The position numbers and the translations under genes were made by a program. From positions 227,501 to 291,500 of the forward strand of contig JAFEMH010002591.1 in assembly GCA_022495995.1 (NCBI GenBank): a DNA stretch of 64,000 bases. The letters are read 5' to 3'. Positions 55,929 to 64,000 of this stretch are shown here, piece by piece; position 1 is the stretch's first letter; every line of letters starts with the position of its first letter. The notes beneath the pieces are model-generated. The model searched no databases and was not told the origin of the DNA. It saw nothing but the letters and a program-made list of their open reading frames with translations. The DNA is from Adenophora triphylla var. japonica. Its lineage: Eukaryota; Streptophyta; Magnoliopsida; Asterales; Campanulaceae.

Positions 55929-56430
55929 TAAGTTGGGAAACTTGAGCGTACGTCACTATTCGCGGATAGAGGTATCACAAGTTGGAATGATTTGGGCATA
56001 CGTCACTATTCGCGGATAGTGGTAGCACAATTTGAAATGACTTGGGCATACGTCACTATTCGCGGATAGTGGTAGCACAAATTGGAATGACTTGGGCATA
56101 CGTCACTATTCGCGGATAGAGGTAGCACAAGTTGGAATGACTTGGGCATACGTCACTATTCGCGGATAGAGGTAGCACAAGTTGGAATGACTTGGGCATA
56201 CGTCACTATTCGCGGATAGAGGTAGCACAAGTTGGAATGACTTGGGCATACGTCACTAGTCGCGGATAGAGGTAGCACAAGTTGGAATGACTTGGGCATA
56301 CGTCACTATTCGCGGATAGAGGTAGCACAAGTTGGAATGACTTGGACATACTTCACTATTCGCGGATAGAGGTAGCACGAGTTGGAATGACTGGCGCATA
56401 CTTCGTATTCGCGGATAGAGGTAGCACAAG
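55929..56430 (+). repeat. 50-bp tandem array in the 3' region of E3
   Basis: About ten copies of a 50-bp unit containing GGGCATACGTCACTATTCGC and GGATAGAGGTAGCACAAG, several nearly identical. The array is flanked by direct repeats TTGACAATTCGGAGG.TGTCACCT (about 55852 and 56438). Confidence 0.9.
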
Positions 56431-56812
56431 TCTAGAGTTGACAATTCGGAGGTTGTCACCTAGTGTTATCCCGTTATAACGGAATTAACGGAGCGGCGGG
56501 AATAAAGCTTGATTGCTAAAGAGATAAGGGATATTTTACGAAAAGATGTTATCTTGGTTAAAGATAACGGAAATTGCATGCCCAAGTGGAAGGTCCGGGC
56601 GGGATTGTAATTTATGCTCGGAGCGAATGAAGCCGCCCGGCATGAGATGGAGAAAAGAAGCCGTACGGCTAGAAGCACATTTTTTTCCAGTTATTTAAAA
56701 TCGGGTTTTGAACGGGCATTGGGCACTTGTTGCCGCCCACTTCAGCCGAGAGAGAGAGAAGAGAGAGAATTTTCGAAATTCTTCAACCCTTTTGCTTCCC
56801 TTTGATTTTGAA
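56431..56812 (+). promoter_or_regulatory. Promoter region of E3 aORF1
   Basis: CCGCCCGG (56633-56640) and CCGTACGG (56661-56668) are 28 bp apart. They are followed by an AT-rich TTATTTAAAATC (56693), a GAGAGAGAGAAGAGAGAG stretch (56750-56767) and the ATG at 56813. The GA-rich 5' UTR is also present in E1. Confidence 0.55.
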
Positions 56813-59379
56813 ATGGATCCGGAGGGCAATCCCATACCAAGGCAAGCAAGGAGAAACATCTCGGCGGCGCGAGAAGGAGGAGGAAGGAGCTTGTGAGGAC
56901 GGAGAGGAAGTATGACTTCCTTACGCCTCCATCGGAGCTTTATCGGGGAGAAGGGAGCACAAATCAACGAACCGCGATCGGTTGGGGTAAGCATTCTCAT
57001 TTTGCTCAAATCCGATGATTTTGCTTGAATTTTTTGAATGATTTTAGGGCTTGACCCGAATTTTAGGATTTTGAATGATTTTTTGAATGATTTTGAGATG
57101 CATGAACAACCTATGAGACTAAGAATATGCATGTGCAATTTTATTTGACAGAAATTATGAGAATGACTCACTTTTTTCTCGCAAAATGAAGTAAGAATTT
57201 TTTTCAAAATATGAGACGGAGTTCTTGCCTTGTGCTAGAACTAGGTCAAAATTCTGATTTTCGATGAGAAAACATGATTTTGGAAGATGAAAATGATTCA
57301 TGCATGCTATTTTTTTGAAAAATAATGCTTATGTGCGAAGAATTGTGATTTTGTGCTTTAGGAAAGCAATGACGCGTTTCAAGTGATGAAAGACACGTTT
57401 TTTATGCAAAAGTTATGCTAGAAAAACTTTTATGAATGCTTTTCTTTTGAAAATATGTGCACTTTTGAACATATGCATGCTTTTGAAAATGATGAAGGAC
57501 TGACGCTTCTTTTGATGTGCTTGTCTACAGGAGAACAAGTCTAGAGGACCGTCGGAGATAGCGGTCAAGCTTTGGCAGAGGATGCCAGATTTTGAGAAGG
57601 ATGGGGCAAATCCCAAGCAGCTGGTGAGGGCTACCGGCTTGGATGCATTTGTAGAGGCCATTGGTAGGGGTGTCCACATCACCTCTAAGAGCAAGGGCTT
57701 GGTCCGGGCCCTATCGAGTTACAGTGGGACGGTACACATAGCTTTCACACAGTGGGGAGAGGCGACGGTGACTCCTGCCGATTTCACCGCTATTACGGGC
57801 TTACGGTTCACCGGGAGGCCCGTGACTTGGAGGACCACATCACGGCGGAGGAGTTTCGGGCTTTGGTCGGGTTTGAGCTGATTCCGAAGGGCTGCAGGGA
57901 TGGAGACACGGAATGTCGAGGTGGCGATTCGAGACTAGCATGCGAGAATTTTCTTGCTAATGATGTGGCCCTTGCCCGGTGGCTAGAGCATTCATATGGT
58001 TGATGCTATCGGTCACCATCTTTGCCAATTGCAGGACGATAGCTATGACTTGCCTCCTCGACTCTCACGGAGGATGTTGATGGGATAGGGACGGTCTCTT
58101 GGGGAGAGGCCGGATTGGCGGAGTTGTACTTCTCGTTGGACATGTACAGTCGGAACAAAGTGCTTCCATGGGTGCTTTTCTTTTGCCCTTGAGGTAGTCT
58201 CCTTTTTTTTCTTTTCTCTTTTCTGTCTTGAGACTTTTATGAGAGAGAATGACCTTTTGATGTTTTGAACATGCGGGCTGGTTTGCGAGGTGATCGGGTT
58301 CTTCCCTTGGAACCGGCCAGTGATGTCACCATCTTCCACTGCTATGGTTATTTGGAGGAGATGCGAGAGATAAATTCACGGGGAAGACCCGGATTACCTT
58401 CGACTACAAAATGGTGAGGCCGGTCATCAATAGGGATGGGCACGACGGAGTGGACTTCTACCCACAGGGCGGTATCCGAGAGATCTTCTTTGGGAGATGC
58501 CATCGAGGTGACGAGGCGAGAGGAGGTGGCTCACGGGGCGACATGTGATGTCATCTACTTGGGGGACCACTTCTCGAGACGGCGTGGTCATGTTCCCCCA
58601 CTAGATGCCATTACTCCTTCGACCCTCCCGGCACGGATGTTGCGGCCCGAGGGCGCCGGAGGATGAGATTGCTAGGTACCGAGCGGGCGTGGGCTGCGGA
58701 GGAGTATTTTGACATGGACACCCCCTACGGCTTTGTGTTTGTGGAGCGGCGCACGAGGACGCCACGAAGCTAGTGAAGGCGCGGTCACTCGGGGATATGG
58801 GGAGGATGAGCCTCTTGACCCGCCGATCCCTCTGCGCATTTGTCCTACGTGGTCCATGGAGTGCCGAGGAGGATGAGGATACTGTCCCCGATGCTAGGGA
58901 GCCCCGGTACACCTTGCCGCTGATAGCCTTTGTAAGTGTACTCTTAGGGTCTTATTCCACTTTTTAGCTTTCGGATTTTACGCTTTTTGCTATTTTACGA
59001 GATTTTACGAGATTTTTCTCTTCTTTTTTTCTCGGGTTCCGGCTCGCACTTACGATAGGCTGGTCGGGCGGGAATAGGGTGGAAGGACATGTGCCGGTCT
59101 CTTACGAGGAAGGCGGCTGCGCTTCGAAGGCGGCGGCGGATGCACGGGAGCACAGGCGCAGAGACGGCACGTCGGGGCACGGCGTCTACCTCGTCGGCCT
59201 CGGAGTACTCTTCCCGGTGCTATGCCTCGGGGCGGGGACCCAGCCCGACATTGCAGGCGGTGGCGAGTACGGGCACGATAATGTCCATCTATCGATGTGA
59301 GCGACCGGGAGGACACGATGAGGAGGCTAGCATCTACGAGGCGAGCGGCGATGAGGAGGAAGAAGAATCGGAGGCCTAG
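56813..59379 (+). pseudogene. aORF1 of E3: plant mobile domain protein, antisense to pol (many small indels)
   Basis: Start MDPEGNPIPRQARRN. Exon 1 ends near 56987 (GGGGTAAGC donor) and exon 2 starts at 57531 after TTGTCTACAG. Exon 2 reads PSEIAVKLWQRMPDFEKD, then VHIAFTQWGEATVTPADF and TAITGLRFTGRPVTW, matching the E1 copy's HTFHLSWGEMTVTPTDFAAI and TGLSFKGGPVRW. After about 57860 the frame breaks repeatedly by one- and two-base gaps; homologous pieces continue to an acidic end at 59379. A possible further intron lies at about 58930-59060. Same gene as aORF1 of E1, no longer functional. Like PMD proteins elsewhere, a nuclear role is possible but unproven. Confidence 0.72.
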
Positions 59380-59909
59380 GAGGTCTCTAGAATAGATTTG
59401 GAACAAAAACAAACAATTTACAATTTTTATGCACACTTTGCTTATTTTTGTTTTATTTGGGCGCAGATGGGCGAAAACATTGTATTTATGTTTTAAATGC
59501 TTTTCTAATTCATGCTTTTTCAATTTGCATATTATCCAGGAGCCTTGGGGCGACTTTTTGCTTGGAATTGGGGGTGAAAATGGGCCAAAATGATTTATAA
59601 TGGTGTATAAATGCTTGAATGGCTTACGGACATGTTTTGTACGGAGTTTTGGTTGAAAAAGTGGGGTGAAAACTCCCTTGGGCAGCAACTTTGGTTGCTT
59701 TGCAGAAATTTCTGCGAGAGGGCTAATGTGGCCGTGCGGCATGGCCTTGAGGGCAAATGTAGCCGTGCGGCTAACGGTTAATATACGAGCTGGTTATTTT
59801 ACGAATAAAAGCAAGGCTTGGCCATTTCATTTCATTTTCACTCTAGACTTGTCCCAATTGTTCCCAGGCATATTTTGGACCTAAAAGCACCATCTTTGAT
59901 CATTTTGCG
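59380..59909 (+). promoter_or_regulatory. Intergenic region with the aORF2 promoter of E3
   Basis: CCGTGCGG at 59732-59739 and 59763-59770, 31 bp apart; the second sits in AGCCGTGCGGCT, preceded by GGGCAAATGT. A TATA-like TTAATATACG lies at 59778 and the ATG of aORF2 at 59910. The rest is non-coding. Confidence 0.55.
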
Positions 59910-61408
59910 ATGGAGAATCCCGTTAGATTGCAAAGGGAAAGCGAGACCATTTTCTATCCGGTCTTCAATCTTGGGCGAGATATAACTTCCAAAATCACAA
60001 GGGGCTGCTTGATTCTTCCTTCAAGATCAAGTCTTTATGGCATTTGAGGGATCTCCCGCCCGATTGGGATCTGTTGAGAGCCGCGGCAAAGTTACAGGAT
60101 GTCAGGAGACATGTTTCTTGTTTCTCTTTACAACGAAATCGTCCCAACGCACGAAGACTTGAGCTTTGATTGGGGTCCCGAGATTGAGGCTATATCTATT
60201 CCGCTGATCGGAGACGTGCCGGTGACGGTAAAGCTTGCATCTTTTCTGAGATTCCTTTGGGAGAAGTGAGAGGATGATGGTAGCCCGGATAGGATTGACC
60301 TTTACGATATCCGGGCGGAGTTTGGGTCTCTAGATATGGCTGCGACCACGGTGGCTATGGATGCTTTCATTCTCTGCGTATTCTCTATTTTGTTCAACTG
60401 CTTGAGTCCGTGGGGATGCTGTCATAGTGGTCTCTTGGACATGGTCGGAGGAAGCTGCGGGGAGTGCAGGAAGGATATTGTCCGTGGTTTTGGGAGAGAC
60501 ATTTCATGGGATCGGCAAGGGATGGCTCGGGAGACCGTTTCATGAGGTCAGGAGTCCGGCTATGTTGACTTTGTGGCTGCGGGAGAGGCTCGGGGCTTTG
60601 CACGGGGCTTTGCCGACTCGGTGCCCTTGGGTGATTTCTCGGAGAGGTGCACCTAGAGCGGCGAGACGGGGTAGGCTGGGAGGCGATGATGGCTAGGCTA
60701 TCCACTTCGGACATCCGTTGGTGGATACCACATTGGAGGTTGCGGACCGGGAGGATATTTCGGGAGTCTTATCTTTGTGAGGGTTCCGGGATTATGGAGG
60801 TCGTCCTTCTACATACCACTGCTTGGTATCCGGGCGGTTTGGGGCTTTACGGGAGCCATTGAGTGATTGGGAGGACATCCGGACCATGGAGGTGGTGTCA
60901 TTGGACATGAGAGATCCGGCCCGGCTTCTCTTTCTTCTCGAGGAGCTTGGACACATACTTGCTTTCCCACCCGGGGCTATCTTCGGGAGCGGGAAGAGCA
61001 CCATCTTGACCACTTTGTCTACTTGGGTGAGTACGAGAGGGAGATGGGAGCGACTCGGGCTATCTTGGAGGATAGACGTCGAGCTTTATTGGGAGGCGGC
61101 GCGACTCGAGTAGGACTACGAGGAGGCGAGGCTAAGGCGAGTTGCCATAACCAATCGAGTGACTTGGTCGGGGATATGGAGGCTCGGTACAAGAGATTGT
61201 CAGAGGTCGCTCCTTTGGCGAGGCTCGGAGGGAGGAGGTGCGGACTCGTGCTCGTATAGAGAGCGCTCATTGACACGGGGTTGGTAGAGGCTCCGGTGAG
61301 GATACCGAGAGGTCGGGATGAGGGATACCGACATTATTGAGAAGAAAAGGAAGAAGACTCGACGAGGCCGAGGAAAAGGGAAGAAGGCGAAGAAGACTCG
61401 GCGAATGA
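59910..61408 (+). pseudogene. aORF2 of E3: DUF7745-like protein, antisense to pol (many small indels)
   Basis: Start MENPVRLQRESETI. Pieces in changing frames match E1 aORF2 in order: PPDWDLLRAAAKLQDVRRHV (E1: VPDWELLRAAPKFWDVRRHV), a mid-region at 60330-60540, IRWWIPHWRLRTGR (E1: IRWWVPHWGIETRR), and a basic KKTRRGRGKGKKAKK tail. Comparison with E1 shows frequent one- to few-base gaps. The TGA at 61406 corresponds to the E1 stop. Function unknown. Confidence 0.7.
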
Positions 61409-61525
61409 CGATTGACAAGTCTTTTCTCAAGATCCTCTTATTGCCATTTGCAAACACATTATTTTATTTAGGCATTTTATTGTATTTTAGATCTTTTTAG
61501 CGGAGTTAGCGAGTTAAGAGGTAGG

Positions 61526-61547
61526 CCGTGCTTGAACTCATCAAGAA
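61526..61547 (+). promoter_or_regulatory. Conserved junction block 1 (E3)
   Basis: CCGTGCTTGAACTCATCAAG, identical to E1. Confidence 0.7.
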
Positions 61548-61776
61548 GTTTTTAACTTGTAATGAACAAGAAATATTATTTTAGAAATTAATCAAGACAC
61601 ATTTCATGGAAATTCAAATGCCTTTATTGATTGGGACCCGTTTTATGGCGAAATACCCTTTACTATTTTTTTAGGACGCACTTCATGGAAGCTTGATTGT
61701 CCTTTTTATTGTTTAGGACACATTTCATGGAAACTTAATCGTCCTTTTTATTGTTTAGACCGAACCATATATGGTG

Positions 61777-61828
61777 CCTACGTTCCCCTTTTACAAGAAA
61801 GGCTAAGGGGCTCGGGTCTTCGTAGTTC
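61777..61828 (+). repeat. Conserved junction block 2 (E3)
   Basis: CCTACGTTCCCC, GGGCTCGGGTCTT, CGTAGTTC; same family as E1 33669-33711 and the LTR-side copies. Confidence 0.65.
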
Positions 61829-62035
61829 ATTACGGTGAACTAAAAAATTTTTTATGTGCGGCCACTGTCTTTTGCCTAGACCGCCCTTTTTGGGGTTTCG
61901 GCCTAGTGGGCATTACTCTTTTGCACTAAGATTTTTTTTTTTTTTTTTTTTTTTTATATTTTTCGTGCACCATGTCTTTTGCCTAGATTGCCCTTTTTGG
62001 GGTCTTCGGCCTAGTGGGCATTACTCTTTTTGCAC

Positions 62036-62066
<31 letters not shown>

Positions 62067-62095
62067 TTTATCGGACATAGTATCTTCGGAGTTTA

Positions 62096-63200
62096 TCACC
62101 ATTGGCCGGGTGGACAAAGGGATTGCCATCCAAGTCTGCAAGCTTCATTGCTCCTCCGACGGTATTTTACGCACCACATAAGGGCCGATCCAGACGGGTT
62201 CCCATTTTCCCGGGGGTTGTCTGCAGTAGGGGCTTTACTTTGGCACCAAGTCGCCCTCTTTGATGTCTCTGGCCTTGACCTTTTTATCAAACGCTCGGCC
62301 ATTCGCCTCTGGTAGGCTCGGGTGTGTTCCATGGCTTTTAGCCTTCTCTCGTCAAGCGAGGCTAACTCATCATGCCGGCTGCGCAACCATTCCACTTCAT
62401 TGACAACTTTGTTTTCCGGGAGGACCCTTAATGACGGGATTTCCAACTCCAGTAACCTTTGCTTCCATCCCGTAAGTTAGGGCAAAAGGAGTTTCTCCTG
62501 TGGGTACATTCGTTACGGACGTTACGTAGCCCCGAGTGCTAGGTGCGGCTTTTCGGGCCAATCACGACCACGGGTGGCCATCTTCCGGATGATCCGCTCG
62601 AGTGTCTTATTAGCGGCTTCCACGGCTCCATTGGTTTGAGGTGCATGCAGGGGACGACTTGTGGCGAGTAACTACGGGTCGGACGACGAGTCTATCGCGG
62701 TCTCCTTGAAGTGTGACCCATTATCGAAATGATCTCGTTGGGCACCCCATATTCACATTATGTTTTCTTTGATGGCTGGGCCACTTTTACGGAAGTGAGG
62801 ACCTTGTAGGACTTGGCCTCTACCCACTTGGTGAAGTAGTCAATGGCCACCAACACGAACTCGTGCCCATTGCTTCTATGGGGATATTTTCCCTATCACG
62901 TCAATGCCCCAAGTTGCAAACGGCCAAGGAGTCGTCATGCGGTGCAGGTCATGAGGTGGGAGATGGTTGAGGTTGGCAAACCGGCGGCATTTGTCGCGAG
63001 GTTCGGACGTGCGAACGCGATCTGTTTCCATGGAGATCCGGTAGTAACCCATTACGAGGATCACTTGCATCGGGGCTCACGGCATTCATGTGAGGACCGC
63101 GGGGACCATTGTGGACTTCGGTCATCAACTCTACGGCTCTTTCTTGAGTGACACATAAGAGGAGTGGTCCTTGATACCGCTTCTTGTATAGGTTGCCTCC
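62096..63200 (-). pseudogene. pol: Integrase of E3 (multiple frameshifts)
   Basis: The C-terminal piece 62096-62446 reads NEVEWLRSRHDELASLDERR and AMEHTRAYQRRMA, homologous to E2's RYNELALLDER and MDHSRAYQKRMARA. The piece at 62876-63070 carries DKCRRFANLNHLPPHDL and PWPFATWGIDVIGKISP, the end of the zinc-binding domain and the first catalytic aspartate. The rest of the core (about 62480-62870) is readable only in fragments because of small deletions. Not functional in this state. Confidence 0.75.
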
Positions 63201-64000
63201 TAGAATGACATGCGAGAAGCCAACCTTTTCGGGGCTTGCAAGCTTTTGGCTCGACTCCTTCTTTTGGTCTACCTTCTTCGTCTCGAAAGGCGACTCTCCG
63301 TCTTTGAGGAATTGGTAAATACTGATTGTACCAAGGTTCCTTTATAGGCTCGGGTCCCAGGTCCGGCCTTCACAACAGAAAAGCTGGGGCTTCTCTTCTA
63401 CCCACTCTGAAGGGCTTTATGGCTTTTCCCTCGGGGATCTCTACCAATGAAGCTAGAGTAGCTAGAGCATCTGCGAATCTGTTCTTTTCCCTCGGCAAGT
63501 AGTGGAAAGTCACTTCTCGGAGCTGTCCGATCCAACTCCTCCCATATGGGCATGATACCGTTGCAGATTAGGGTCTACGAGTCTTCCACTTGTTGGAGAC
63601 TTGGTTGATGATCGGTGAGTCTCCGTAAACTTCGAGCTCCTTGACATTTCTTTCTAAGGCGGCCTCCAAACCGGCAATGCGAGGCTTCATACTCGGCGAC
63701 ATTGTTCGTGGCGGGAAAGTTCAACTTGAGGGCTATGGGGGTATGCTCATCTTTCGGATCGACCAATAGCATTCCTACACCATTTCCTCTTTTGTTAGCG
63801 GCTCAGTCAAAGAACAAGCGCCATCTATTTTCGAGCTCAGCTGCAAAGATCCCTTCATCAGGAAATTGGGGTTCGGGCCCTCTGTCTTCATTCTTGGGAA
63901 GTTCGCCGGGTGATCGACAATGCTTGACCCTTGATGGCCTTTACGGTCACATAGTTGATGTCGTGATACGCAGAAGAAGGACCGCTTCGCTAGACGCATC
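63201..64000 (-). pseudogene. pol: RNase H region of E3 (partial, frameshifted)
   Basis: The archaeal-like RNase H is seen in MLLVDPKDEHTPIALKLNFP and TNNVAEYEA (63575-63772, catalytic Glu). The preceding connection (MRLAKRSFF, 63999 down) belongs to the first RNase H end. Frames change every ~100-200 bp. It continues beyond the window edge toward RT. Confidence 0.72.

Larger units (their letters stand above)
61409..62095. other. Junction between aORF2 and pol of E3
   Basis: Contains conserved block 1 (61526-61547) and block 2 (61777-61828). A direct duplication of a ~100-bp segment with GTCTTTTGCCTAGA, CGGCCTAGTGGGCATTACTC and a long poly-T (61861-61955 and about 61972-62070) follows. No coding; the Phe-rich ORF is poly-T. 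Confidence 0.65.
53779..64000 (-). mobile_element. Element E3: Tat-type Ty3/gypsy element with two antisense genes (3' half in window)
   Basis: On the minus strand, from the right edge: RNase H, integrase, junction, then antisense aORF2 and aORF1, a 50-bp array, polypurine tract and 3' LTR. The order is identical to E1 and clearly related, but the LTR and array sequences have diverged. Inserted into aORF2 of E2. All its coding regions carry many small indels. The 5' half lies beyond 64000. Confidence 0.82.

Noticed and set aside
55929..56430. Regular 50-bp repeats resembling a CRISPR-like array
   Set aside because: Units are contiguous without unique spacers, and the context is a plant retrotransposon; this is a tandem satellite-like array.
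61854..62315. Phe-rich 153-codon ORF
   Set aside because: Duplicated poly-T segments in the E3 junction plus antisense of the integrase C-terminus.

Overview
This is angiosperm nuclear DNA, probably from a large, retrotransposon-rich genome. The evidence is three Stowaway MITEs, a Tourist MITE, two hAT MITEs and long Ty3/gypsy elements of the Tat type. The Tat assignment rests on a second, archaeal-like RNase H after RT, antisense extra ORFs, and 3' tandem arrays. I cannot name a species. I find no ordinary host gene, tRNA or rRNA. Every coding region I can support is retrotransposon-derived, and most are broken.

Layout. 1-3684: end of a gag-only element (gag, polypurine tract, 2.36-kb LTR). 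3785-6593: three Stowaway MITEs, one carrying a Tourist MITE. 6835-7452: a degraded repeat and a perfect 65-nt hairpin. 7453-17410: element A, a decayed Tat element (gag, PR, RT, RH, IN, 58-bp array, antisense ORF) cut by element B. 17411-22085: element B (LTR, PBS, leader, gag). 22086-24642 and 44189-53778: the two halves of element E2, plus strand. 24643-44183: element E1, minus strand, a complete 19.5-kb element inserted in E2 with target duplication ACTGC on both sides. 53779-64000: element E3, minus strand, inserted in E2's antisense ORF and running off the window. E1 also carries a nested LTR (about 37752-39512). Inferred insertion order: A, then B, then E2, then E1 and E3.

E1, E2 and E3 are relatives sharing one plan: gag, PR, RT, RNase H, archaeal-like RNase H, IN, then an antisense cassette. 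In E1 and E3 the cassette has two genes: aORF1 with a plant mobile domain and introns, and aORF2 resembling the plant DUF7745 family. E2 retains part of aORF2. Past the cassette come a 50-bp tandem array and the 3' LTR.

The most unusual signal is regulatory. In E1 and E3 both antisense genes are preceded by a pair of palindromes CCGNNCGG, and E3's LTR promoter has the same pair. In five of these six promoters except E1's LTR and E3 aORF1 the spacing is exactly 31 bp, about three helical turns; E3 aORF1 has 28 bp, and E1's LTR carries related sites every 108 bp. The LTRs of E2 and B carry similar CG-core palindromes. With conserved blocks bounding the cassette, this suggests a shared, possibly self-regulating control system between LTR and antisense genes. 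This is a hypothesis from sequence only.
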